A stretch of DNA of 11,646 bases from Coriobacteriaceae bacterium (GTDB lineage Bacteria; Actinomycetota; Coriobacteriia; Coriobacteriales; Eggerthellaceae), in NCBI GenBank assembly GCA_004555335.1, contig SFII01000032.1, positions 1 to 11,646 on the forward strand. The letters are read 5' to 3'. Each line of letters opens with the position of its first letter. Within the stretch, counting starts at the first letter, position 1. The position numbers and the translations under genes were made by a program. Shown one piece after another: positions 1-6,334 of the stretch. The notes under the pieces are model-generated. The model was not told where the DNA came from. It saw only the letters and a program-made list of their open reading frames with translations, and made no database searches.

Positions 1-1
1 G

Positions 2-922
2 ACCCCTGTGCTGTGCGATTGCGCGAAGGATGCCTTCCAGATAGACATCGATGCCATTCCCTCGCTGATCACCCCCAAGACCAAGGCGGTCATTCCCGTC
101 GATGTGGGCGGGCGCATGGTCGATTACGACCGCCTGCTCGAAGCGGTGGAATCGAAAAGCGACCTGTTCCGTCCGGCAACGCCCTTGCAGGAAGCCTTCG
201 GGAGGGTGATGGTCCTTGCCGATTCCGCCCATGCCCTGGGAGCAAGTTATAAGGGCCGTCCATGCGGCAGCGTGGCGGATTTCACGGCATTCAGCTTCCA
301 TGCGGTGAAGAACCTCACCACTGGCGAGGGCGGAGCGCTTGCGTGGCGTAAGTGCGGTTTGGACGATGGGGAGATCTACCACCAGCTCATGTTGCAGAGC
401 CTTCACGGCCAGAGCAAGGACGCCCTCACCAAATGCAAGGCGGGATCCTGGGAATACGACATCGTCTTTCCGGGCTACAAGTGCAACATGACCGATATCC
501 AGGCAGCCCTGGGCTTGGCCCAGTTCGAACGTTATCCTGCCCTGCTTGCACGCAGGCGCAAGATGATCGAGCATTATGCCGAGCGCTTGGAAGGCAACGG
601 CGTCTCCATCATGCAGCATTACGCGGACGATTTCGCATCCTCGGGGCATCTGATGCTCACCCGTATCGAGGGTGCCGATGGCGAGATGCGCAATCGCGCG
701 ATCTGCCGCATGGCGGATATGGGCGTGAGCTGCAACGTTCACTACAAGCCGCTCCCCCTGTTCACGGCGTATCGCAACATGGGCTTCGATCCGGGCGACT
801 TCCCCAATTCCTGCGCACAGTTCGAAAACGAGCTCACCCTGCCGCTCCATACCTTGCTTTCCGACGAGGATATCGACTACGTCTGCGACTGCTATCTGGC
901 GGCGCTTGGGGAATGCAGGTAG
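2..922 (+). CDS. DegT/DnrJ/EryC1/StrS-family PLP sugar aminotransferase, 5'-truncated
   Basis: This frame is open from base 2 with no credible start, so the N-terminus lies before the window. The 306 visible codons match the DegT family, which moves an amino group from glutamate to a keto sugar nucleotide using PLP. Visible marks, numbered from the GTG at 8, are the segment ITPKTKAVIPVDVGG, the cofactor Asp72 in ADSAHALGA, and the Schiff-base Lys101 in FSFHAVKNLTTGEGG. The C-terminal part carries GYKCNMTDIQAALGL and NVHYKPLPLFTAY, typical of members found in capsule and glycan clusters. The stop lies 4 nt before the ATG of a phosphoglycosyl transferase, so the two are surely co-transcribed. 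In PglE/PglC-type systems such a pair makes and loads a 4-amino sugar. That substrate is inferred, and the exact sugar cannot be read from the sequence. Confidence 0.93.
   Translation, partial: TPVLCDCAKDAFQIDIDAIPSLITPKTKAVIPVDVGGRMVDYDRLLEAVESKSDLFRPATPLQEAFGRVMVLADSAHALGASYKGRPCGSVADFTAFSFHAVKNLTTGEGGALAWRKCGLDDGEIYHQLMLQSLHGQSKDALTKCKAGSWEYDIVFPGYKCNMTDIQAALGLAQFERYPALLARRRKMIEHYAERLEGNGVSIMQHYADDFASSGHLMLTRIEGADGEMRNRAICRMADMGVSCNVHYKPLPLFTAYRNMGFDPGDFPNSCAQFENELTLPLHTLLSDEDIDYVCDCYLAALGECR
917..920 (+). promoter_or_regulatory. Ribosome binding site that sets the start of the phosphoglycosyl transferase
   Basis: AGGT overlaps the last codons of the aminotransferase and lies 6 nt before the ATG at 927. 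It favours this ATG over the in-frame TTG at 906. The protein from 927 begins MYQRFVKRLLD, the usual beginning of PglC-like enzymes. Confidence 0.6.
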
Positions 923-926
923 CTTC

Positions 927-1571
927 ATGTACCAGCGTTTCGTGAAGCGCCTGCTCGATATCCTCATCGCGCTGTTGGCCATGCCCTTCCTGGGGATCCT
1001 CGTGGTAGTGTTGGGGACGATGATCCATCTGGAAGACAAGGGTCCCATCTTCTACAACGCCCCGCGCGTGGGCAAGGACGGCCGCGAGTTCACCATGTTC
1101 AAATTCCGCAGCATGAAGGTGAACGCGCCTGACTTGGTGATGGAAGACGGATCCACCTACAACGGCGCCGACGACCCGCGCCTGACGCGCATCGGGGCCT
1201 TCATGCGACGCACCAGCTTGGACGAATTCCCCCAGTTCCTGAACGTGCTGAACGGTACCATGAGCGTCATCGGGCCCAGGCCCGACCTGAAGCGCGAGAC
1301 CGAGCTGTACCAGGGCGACGAGGGCGACAAGCTGCTGGTAAAGCCCGGCATCACCGGGTATGCCGTCGTCTACGGCGGCAGGAATGCCTCCTCGTGGCAT
1401 GACAGGCTGAAGCTGGACGTCTGGTACGTGCGCAATATCTCCTTCGCCTTGGACGCGAAGGTGCTATTCAAGACCTTCAAGACGGTGTTTACCCAGGAAG
1501 GCGTCTATATCGAGAACGAAGCCGGGGCGGCCGCTGCGCGCGATGCCGCCGATCGCGGGCTTTCGGAATAA
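927..1571 (+). CDS. PglC-like phosphoglycosyl transferase (initiating glycan sugar transferase)
   Basis: The 214-residue protein is a small monotopic bacterial sugar transferase. The family moves a sugar phosphate from a UDP-sugar to undecaprenyl phosphate at the cytoplasmic face of the membrane, the first step in building a surface glycan. Residues 8-34 form the hydrophobic re-entrant helix, with Pro20 at its likely break. The domain follows in order: GPIFYNAPRVGKDG, FTMFKFRSMK, the catalytic Asp99-Glu100 dyad in RRTSLDEFPQFLN, GTMSVIGPRPDL and KPGITGYAVVYG. The length matches the short PglC form rather than the long WbaP/CpsE form, which carries extra membrane helices. It starts 4 nt after the aminotransferase and is followed by glf after 58 nt. 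The donor sugar is unknown, although the upstream aminotransferase makes an amino sugar such as a bacillosamine type plausible. Confidence 0.94.
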   Translation: MYQRFVKRLLDILIALLAMPFLGILVVVLGTMIHLEDKGPIFYNAPRVGKDGREFTMFKFRSMKVNAPDLVMEDGSTYNGADDPRLTRIGAFMRRTSLDEFPQFLNVLNGTMSVIGPRPDLKRETELYQGDEGDKLLVKPGITGYAVVYGGRNASSWHDRLKLDVWYVRNISFALDAKVLFKTFKTVFTQEGVYIENEAGAAAARDAADRGLSE

Positions 1572-1587
1572 TCGGCAAGAACAGTGC

Positions 1588-1614
1588 AGGCGGCGCCCGA
1601 AGGCGCCGTCTTTT
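1588..1614 (+). terminator. Terminator-like hairpin between the sugar transferase and glf
   Basis: CGGCGCC (1591-1597) pairs perfectly with GGCGCCG (1602-1608) around a CGAA loop. AGG (1588-1590) pairs with TCT (1609-1611) with one G-T wobble, giving about 10 bp, and TTT follows. The form is that of an intrinsic terminator with a short T-tract. It lies inside what looks like one operon, 3 nt before the glf ribosome binding site, so partial termination or attenuation is possible. Confidence 0.55.
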
Positions 1615-1616
1615 CG

Positions 1617-1624
1617 AAAGGAAG
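1617..1624 (+). promoter_or_regulatory. Ribosome binding site of glf
   Basis: AAAGGAAG lies 5 nt before the ATG at 1630 and selects it over upstream in-frame starts, which would run through the hairpin at 1588-1614. From 1630 the protein begins with the flavin-binding strand YDYLIVGAG at residue 5, as expected for the family. Confidence 0.65.
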
Positions 1625-1629
1625 TGGGC

Positions 1630-2748
1630 ATGAACAGCCATTATGACTATCTGATCGTCGGTGCGGGTATCTCTTCGGCGGTATTCGCGCATGAGGCCGC
1701 CCAGGTGGGGAAGAGCTGCCTGGTGATCGACCGCCGTCCCCATATCGCAGGCAATGTGTATTGCGAGGAAGTGGAGGGCATCAACGTGCACAAGTACGGC
1801 GCGCATATCTTCCACACCTCCATCCGCCGCGTATGGGACTACGTGAACCGTTTCGCCGAGTTCAACAACTACGTGAACAGCCCTGTCGCGCGCTATAAGG
1901 ACGAGCTGTACAACATGCCCTTCAACATGAACACCTTCAACCGCATGTGGGGCGTGGTCACCCCCGCCGAAGCCCAGGCGAAGATCGCCGAGCAGGTTGC
2001 CGCCGAAGGCATCGGCGAGCCGGCCAACCTGGAAGAGCAGGCGCTTTCCCTGGTGGGCAGGGACGTGTATGTGAAGCTGGTGAAGGGCTATACGGAAAAG
2101 CAGTGGGGACGCGATTGCAAGGATCTGCCTGCGAGCATCATCAAACGCCTGCCCTGCCGTTTCCGCTATGACAACAACTACTTCAACGACCGTTGGCAGG
2201 GCATCCCCATGGGCGGTTACACCAAGATGGTGCAGGCCATGTTCGGGGATACGGAAATCCTGCTCAACACCGAATACCGCGAATTCATCGCGCAGAACCC
2301 CGATATCGCCGACCGCGTGATCTATTGCGGGCCCATCGACGAGTTCTACGATTTCAAGCTGGGTACCCTGGAATACCGCAGCCTGCGCTTCGAGAGCGAG
2401 GTTCTTGACGAGCAGAACCACCAGGGCAATGCCGTGGTGAACTATACCGAGCGCGAGGTGCCCTACACCCGCATCATCGAGCATAAGCATTTCGAGTACG
2501 GAGAGCAGCCCAAGACCGTGATCACGCGCGAGTATCCTGCCGATTGGGCGCCGGGCGACGAGCCCTACTATCCCATCAACGACGAGCGCAACACCAAGCT
2601 CTATGAGCAGTATGCGGCGCTTGCCGCCGAAGAGGGCAAGGTGGTCTTCGCCGGACGTTTGGGCGGATACAAGTACTACGACATGGACAAGGCCATCGAT
2701 GCGGCCTTCGATCTGGTCGAGCGCGAGCTGGGGGTTACCATCTCCTAG
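1630..2748 (+). CDS. glf: UDP-galactopyranose mutase
   Basis: This 372-residue flavoprotein interconverts UDP-galactopyranose and UDP-galactofuranose in the cytoplasm, supplying Galf for cell-surface glycans. The length fits bacterial Glf. Residues 5-16 form the FAD Rossmann loop (YDYLIVGAGISS), followed by LVIDRRPHIAGN, HKYGAHIFHT (54-63) and FNMNTF. Also seen are GYTEKQWGRD, IKRLPCRF, IPMGGYTKM, PYTRIIEHKHF, GDEPYYPIND and the C-terminal GRLGGYKYYDMD. Arg173 and Arg281 fall at the positions of the two conserved arginines that contact the substrate phosphates in Klebsiella Glf. Small deviations are Ser16 for the last glycine of the GxGxxG loop and Ala40 where HIGGN is usual. It is the last gene of the polysaccharide unit, ended by the strong terminator at 2813-2850. 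Galactofuranose in the product glycan is a fair inference. Confidence 0.97.
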   Translation: MNSHYDYLIVGAGISSAVFAHEAAQVGKSCLVIDRRPHIAGNVYCEEVEGINVHKYGAHIFHTSIRRVWDYVNRFAEFNNYVNSPVARYKDELYNMPFNMNTFNRMWGVVTPAEAQAKIAEQVAAEGIGEPANLEEQALSLVGRDVYVKLVKGYTEKQWGRDCKDLPASIIKRLPCRFRYDNNYFNDRWQGIPMGGYTKMVQAMFGDTEILLNTEYREFIAQNPDIADRVIYCGPIDEFYDFKLGTLEYRSLRFESEVLDEQNHQGNAVVNYTEREVPYTRIIEHKHFEYGEQPKTVITREYPADWAPGDEPYYPINDERNTKLYEQYAALAAEEGKVVFAGRLGGYKYYDMDKAIDAAFDLVERELGVTIS

Positions 2749-2812
2749 GGTGCGTGAAACCGACCCTGCAAGCTTGGGCGCGGCTGCTTTGGCGCGCGTG
2801 GGCAACTTTTCC

Positions 2813-2850
2813 GGCACCCTGCGGCCCGATCGGGTCGCAGGGTGCCTTTT
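2813..2850 (+). terminator. Strong rho-independent terminator after glf
   Basis: GGCACCCTGCG (2813-2823) pairs exactly with CGCAGGGTGCC (2836-2846). A G-T wobble and CCC/GGG extend the stem to about 15 bp around a GATC tetraloop, and TTTT follows directly. It closes the polysaccharide operon 64 nt after the glf stop. Confidence 0.92.
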
Positions 2851-2992
2851 CGCTTGCGGTCCGCCTTCTGCCTGCGTGCCGTCTGCGCGTTTCCCCAGGC
2901 GAAGCTTATCTCCGGATCGACTTCCTTTTTCGAAGGCTTTCGGAATCTTGCAGGCTAATCTTTGCAAGGCGGGATCGGGAAGGCGGAAAAGC

Positions 2993-3000
2993 GCTACCAT
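2993..3000 (+). promoter_or_regulatory. Candidate -10 element of the LicC/LicA-like gene
   Basis: GCTACCAT contains TACCAT, which fits the TAnnnT form of a -10 hexamer. It ends 36 nt before the ATG at 3037. No -35 hexamer is recognisable 16-18 nt upstream. Its GCTAnnnT core is shared with the candidates before glnA and polA. Confidence 0.35.
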
Positions 3001-3024
3001 GGGCATTGCGCTTTAAAAAGGAAT

Positions 3025-3031
3025 GAGGAGG
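3025..3031 (+). promoter_or_regulatory. Ribosome binding site setting the ATG at 3037
   Basis: GAGGAGG is a near-perfect anti-Shine-Dalgarno match 5 nt before the ATG at 3037. It decides this start against the longer open frame that begins at the TTG at 2962. Confidence 0.85.
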
Positions 3032-3036
3032 CTGCA

Positions 3037-4818
3037 ATGGGAATTCCGAATGTACGGTTCCAGGTGCTGCGCGAGCTCTCGATGAGCGCCAACCCTGCCA
3101 ACCCTCAATTGCTGGCGCTCGATCTTGCCCTTCCGAAAGTCGAGGTTGCGGCAGAGCTGGACGAGCTGGAAAAGCTGGGATGGCTTTTCGGCGGACGCAT
3201 CACGAAAGCGGGCGCCCAGGCGCTCGAGCCGTACAAGGTGGACAATGCCATCATCCTCGCAGCGGAGTTCAAACCCGATTTCGTGCCCCTTTCCTACGAG
3301 AAGCCCCCGTGCCTATTCACTTTCCGCGGCGAGGTGCTGATCGAGCGTTTGATCGGGCAGCTGCGGGAAGCGGGGATACGCAAGATCTACATCGTGGGCG
3401 GCGACAAGGCCGAACAACTCTTCTATCTGGAAAAGAAGCATGGTGTCGAAGTGGTGTTCAATCCCGAATATCAATCGCGCGGTAGCCATTCTTCCTTGAT
3501 GGCGGTGCGCAGCCTGCTTTCGAATTCCTACATCTGCGATTCCTGCGATTATTTCCTGCATAACCCCTTCAGGGCCTACGAGTGCGAAAGCTACTGCGCC
3601 CTGTGCTATTCGAAAGGGGAGACCCCGCGCTATTGCGTCAGGCTCGAACGCGATGGCAGCGTGACCGATCCCGAACTGGGCGGGGAGGATTCCTGGTGCC
3701 TGAAAGGCCAGGTGTTCGCCGGCAGGGAACTGTCGCAGGAACTCAGGCGCGTCCTCAAGGAAGAATACGCCGATCCCCGTACCTGCCCGAAAAGCTGGCT
3801 GGAGTTCTTCACCGACCGCTTCGACGAATGCAGGGTTGCGGGCAGGATCTACGATCCCGATGATGTTTGCAGCCTGAAGAGCATTTCCCAGGCGGCTTCG
3901 ATCGATCCCGATTTCATGACGAGCGGCAAGTCGCAGATCTTCGACAATATCGTGGACGTGCTAGGTTGCGATAAGTCGGAGATCAGGAACATCTACTCGA
4001 TCGACCAGGGCTTGACCAACTACTGCTTCCATTTCCAAACCGATGGGGGAGAGTGGACCTACCGTCATCCCGGCGCGGGAAACGACAAGCTGGTCGATTA
4101 TGCAGCCGAGGTGGAGGCGCAGCAGGTTGCCAAGCGTATCGGCCTCTATGATTCCTTCATCCACGAAGATCCCCATACGGGTTGGATGATCGCGAGATAC
4201 ATCCCGAAGACCCACAAGGTCAACTTTCACAACGAAGCGGCGCTGCAGAACGCCATGAACATCATCAGGATGCTCCATGGGGTGTCCGACAAGGTGAGCC
4301 GCTCCTTCGATTTCTACGAGGAGGGCTGCCGTTTCTCGAGCGAGCTGCTCGAGAAATCCGACGTTTACCTGCCCGCGTTCAACAGGCTTTCCAATATGGC
4401 GGCGCAGGCGAAGGCGATCGCACAGGCCGACGAGAAGAGCCCCTGCCTCTGCCACAATGATTTTTCCGACACCACGCTGATCATGAACGAAGACGGCGTG
4501 ATGAGGCTGGTCGAATGGGATTACGCCGGCATGTCCGATTACGCGAGCGATTTTGGCACCATGGTGGTTTCTTGCCAGCTGAGCGAGCACGAGGCGCTGC
4601 GTGCCTTGGAGTTCTATTTCGGGCGCACCCCCACCCAAGAAGAGATCTGCCACAATTTCGCATATGTGGGCCTTGCCGCCTGGTGCTGGTACGTCTGGTC
4701 GCTTCTGAAGGAAGCGGAAGGTGCATATGTGGGGGACTGGCTGTTCGTGTACCACCGTTACGCGAAGGAGTACCTGGCGAAGGCGTCCTGGATCGCCGAA
4801 AGCCTGGGCATCATCTAG
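3037..4818 (+). CDS. Winged-helix / LicC-like nucleotidyltransferase / LicA-like kinase fusion, probably a pseudoenzyme
   Basis: The 593-residue protein has three parts. Residues 5-66 resemble a MarR-like winged helix (FQVLRELS, then VAAELDELEKLG and GRITKAGAQALEPY). Residues 69-275 resemble CTP:phosphocholine cytidylyltransferase LicC, seen in AIILAA, FVPLSYE, RGEVLIERLIGQLREAGI, GVEVVFNPEY and GGEDSW. Residues 300-593 resemble LicA choline kinase and aminoglycoside phosphotransferases, seen in LTNYCFHF, YRHPGAGND, CHNDF and EWDYAGMSD. Intact homologues activate choline for decorating surface glycans. Here the LicC GxGxR loop reads EFKPD (77-81), the following PKG lysine is Pro91, and the metal-site Asp-Asn pair reads Cys170-Asp171. 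In the kinase the HxDxxxxN Asn is Thr480 and the Mg-binding Asp is Glu493, although Asp475 remains. The frame is long and undamaged, which argues for selection rather than decay. A sensor or regulator of surface-glycan or choline state is conceivable, but function is unknown. Confidence 0.8.
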   Translation: MGIPNVRFQVLRELSMSANPANPQLLALDLALPKVEVAAELDELEKLGWLFGGRITKAGAQALEPYKVDNAIILAAEFKPDFVPLSYEKPPCLFTFRGEVLIERLIGQLREAGIRKIYIVGGDKAEQLFYLEKKHGVEVVFNPEYQSRGSHSSLMAVRSLLSNSYICDSCDYFLHNPFRAYECESYCALCYSKGETPRYCVRLERDGSVTDPELGGEDSWCLKGQVFAGRELSQELRRVLKEEYADPRTCPKSWLEFFTDRFDECRVAGRIYDPDDVCSLKSISQAASIDPDFMTSGKSQIFDNIVDVLGCDKSEIRNIYSIDQGLTNYCFHFQTDGGEWTYRHPGAGNDKLVDYAAEVEAQQVAKRIGLYDSFIHEDPHTGWMIARYIPKTHKVNFHNEAALQNAMNIIRMLHGVSDKVSRSFDFYEEGCRFSSELLEKSDVYLPAFNRLSNMAAQAKAIAQADEKSPCLCHNDFSDTTLIMNEDGVMRLVEWDYAGMSDYASDFGTMVVSCQLSEHEALRALEFYFGRTPTQEEICHNFAYVGLAAWCWYVWSLLKEAEGAYVGDWLFVYHRYAKEYLAKASWIAESLGII

Positions 4819-4986
4819 GATGCTGCCGGGCCCGGTCCTGGGGATGGCGAAAAGCTTACCGTTCTTGTTTCGAGATTAGAATTTTCGGAAAAGTTAAAGG
4901 ATTTGCCCGTCCGCCCCGTTTTCCATGCCGTTCGGCTATAGTGTTGTCTTCAAAATCTACCGCTTACGTTTGCGAATGGAGAGGGT
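4819..4986 (+). other. Intergenic region upstream of glnA, with an AT-rich block
   Basis: No gene is seen. A 10-nt GC palindrome (4826-4835) follows the previous stop but has no T-tract. Bases 4851-4905 are distinctly AT-rich for this window and contain the near-palindrome TTTTCGGAAAA. On the minus strand GAAAC (4871-4867) is followed after 7 nt by GTAAG (4859-4855). This loosely resembles the paired half-sites of actinobacterial GlnR boxes, but the spacing is one base longer than usual. Regulation of glnA from this block is inference. Confidence 0.4.
4935..4942 (+). promoter_or_regulatory. Candidate -10 element of the glnA operon
   Basis: GCTATAGT contains TATAGT (4937-4942), five of six matches to TATAAT, ending 44 nt before the glnA ATG. 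The -35 position is GC-rich and unrecognisable, so activator help from the AT-rich block upstream is plausible. Confidence 0.55.
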
Positions 4987-6324
4987 ATGAGTCCCGACCA
5001 AGAATACGTGATGAAGACGATCAAGGCGCGCGACGTGCATTTCGTGCGCTTCTGGTTCACCGATGTGATGGGCAATATGAAGTCCTTCGCGGTCAGCCCC
5101 AACGAGCTGGAAAAGGCCTTTGCCGAGGGCATGGGCTTCGACGGAAGCTGCATCGAGGGCTTTTCGAGTGCGCAGGAAAGCGACATGCTGGCTTTCCCTG
5201 ACGCGTCAACCTTCCAGATCCTTCCCTGGAGGCCCAATTCCAATTCCGTCGCCCGCATGTTCTGCAGTATCCGCACGCCTGAAGGGAAGCCCTTCTCGGG
5301 GGATTCCAAGCGCGTGCTCGCCAAGGCGGTCGAGCATGCTGCGAACATGGGCTATGAAGTGAATATCGGTCCCGAGGTGGAATATTTCTACTTCAGGGAT
5401 TCTTCCAGCCCCGAGCCGCTCGACCACGGCAGCTACTTCGACCTGATGTCGCTCGATTCCGCCACCGACCTGCGTCGCGACACGGTGCTGGCGTTGGAGC
5501 ATATGGGTATCCCCGTGGAGTACAGCCACCACGAGACCGGTCCCAGCCAGAACGAAGTCGACCTGCGCTATTCGGATGTCATGTCCATGGCCGATGCGGT
5601 GATGACCTACAAGCTCGTGGTTAAGGAAATCGCCGCGCTGCATGGCGTATATGCCAGCTTCATGCCCAAGCCCATCACCGGCCAGCCCGGCAGCGGCATG
5701 CACCTGCATATCAGTCTGTTCGACGAAATGGGCAACAACGCCTTCTTCGACGAGGGCGATCCTTCGGGAAGCAACCTTTCCCAGACCGCGAAGTACTTCA
5801 TCGCCGGCCTTTTGAAGTACGCGCCCGAATTCAGCCTGCTCACCAATCAGTATGTGAACTCCTACAAGCGCCTGATCGGCGGCCAGGCGGCGCCATACAG
5901 CCTGACTTGGGGGCACAGGAACCGATCGACCCTGGTGCGCATTCCCAGCTACCGCCCGAAGGACGAGGGTGCATGCCGCATCGAATTGCGCAATCCCGAC
6001 CCCGCCTGCAACCCCTATCTGGCCTTCGCGGCGGTGGTTACCGCGGGCTTGAAGGGCATCGAGGACAAATTGGAGCTTCGCGAGCCCTCCGACGGAGTCG
6101 ATCTGGCCAAGCTGAGCGTACAGGAAATGAAGGCAGCGGGCTTCGGCATGCTTCCCAGGGACCTGGGTAGCGCCACCGAGATCTTCGCCGAATCCCAGCT
6201 GATGCGCGACCTTCTGGGCGACCACATCCATTCTTACTTGGTGGACCAGAAGCGCAGGGAATGGAACGAGTACCTGGGCCAGGTTTCCGAATGGGAACTC
6301 TCGCGTTTTCTGGAGAGGCTGTAG
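4987..6324 (+). CDS. glnA: Type I (alpha-like) glutamine synthetase family protein with an altered ammonium site
   Basis: Glutamine synthetase joins ammonia to glutamate using ATP, in a cytoplasmic dodecamer. At 445 residues, without the extra insertion or the adenylylation Tyr motif of the beta type, it resembles Bacillus GlnA. The start has GGAGAGGG just upstream. Conserved marks are FDGSCIEGF with Asp52, GPEVEYF with Glu130 and Glu132, HHETGPSQNEVDLRY with Glu190, FMPKP, PGSGMHLH with His239, NSYKRL with Arg295, NRSTLVRIP and RIELRNPDPACNPYLA. Three places deviate. The flap glutamate (Glu327 in Salmonella, usually in GYEAP) is Ala301 in GGQAAP, the ammonium-site serine after DGS is Cys55, and the Bacillus feedback Arg62 is replaced by Ser61. 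Glutamine synthesis is the default reading, but a gamma-glutamyl ligase using another amine is a real alternative. The gene leads an operon with a GlnR-like regulator 10 nt downstream. Confidence 0.88.
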   Translation: MSPDQEYVMKTIKARDVHFVRFWFTDVMGNMKSFAVSPNELEKAFAEGMGFDGSCIEGFSSAQESDMLAFPDASTFQILPWRPNSNSVARMFCSIRTPEGKPFSGDSKRVLAKAVEHAANMGYEVNIGPEVEYFYFRDSSSPEPLDHGSYFDLMSLDSATDLRRDTVLALEHMGIPVEYSHHETGPSQNEVDLRYSDVMSMADAVMTYKLVVKEIAALHGVYASFMPKPITGQPGSGMHLHISLFDEMGNNAFFDEGDPSGSNLSQTAKYFIAGLLKYAPEFSLLTNQYVNSYKRLIGGQAAPYSLTWGHRNRSTLVRIPSYRPKDEGACRIELRNPDPACNPYLAFAAVVTAGLKGIEDKLELREPSDGVDLAKLSVQEMKAAGFGMLPRDLGSATEIFAESQLMRDLLGDHIHSYLVDQKRREWNEYLGQVSEWELSRFLERL

Positions 6325-6334
6325 GGGGTGGCTC

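Larger units (their letters stand above)
2851..3036 (+). other. Intergenic region upstream of the LicC/LicA-like gene
   Basis: No gene is supported here. The stretch holds an imperfect direct repeat, CTTGCAGGC (2947-2955) and TTTGCAAGGC (2961-2970), about 14 nt apart. A -10-like GCTACCAT (2993-3000) and the ribosome binding site of the next gene follow. An in-frame TTG at 2962 could extend the next gene but has no ribosome binding site and adds residues unlike the family. Confidence 0.5.

Noticed and set aside
1489..3006. A 505-codon minus-strand open frame opposite glf
   Set aside because: It runs through the hairpin at 1588-1614, all of glf and the terminator at 2813-2850, with low-complexity translation. 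It is not coding.
2962..3036. N-terminal extension of the LicC/LicA-like gene to TTG at 2962
   Set aside because: It has no ribosome binding site, crosses the -10 candidate, and the added residues do not resemble the winged-helix start. GAGGAGG before 3037 decides the start.
4826..4835. Palindrome CCGGGCCCGG after the LicC/LicA-like gene as a terminator
   Set aside because: It leaves no room for a proper loop if fully paired and is not followed by a T-tract, so it cannot be called an intrinsic terminator.
4903..4942. TTGCCC at 4903 as the -35 of the glnA promoter
   Set aside because: The spacing to TATAGT is 28 nt, far beyond the 16-19 nt usable by sigma-70-type holoenzyme.
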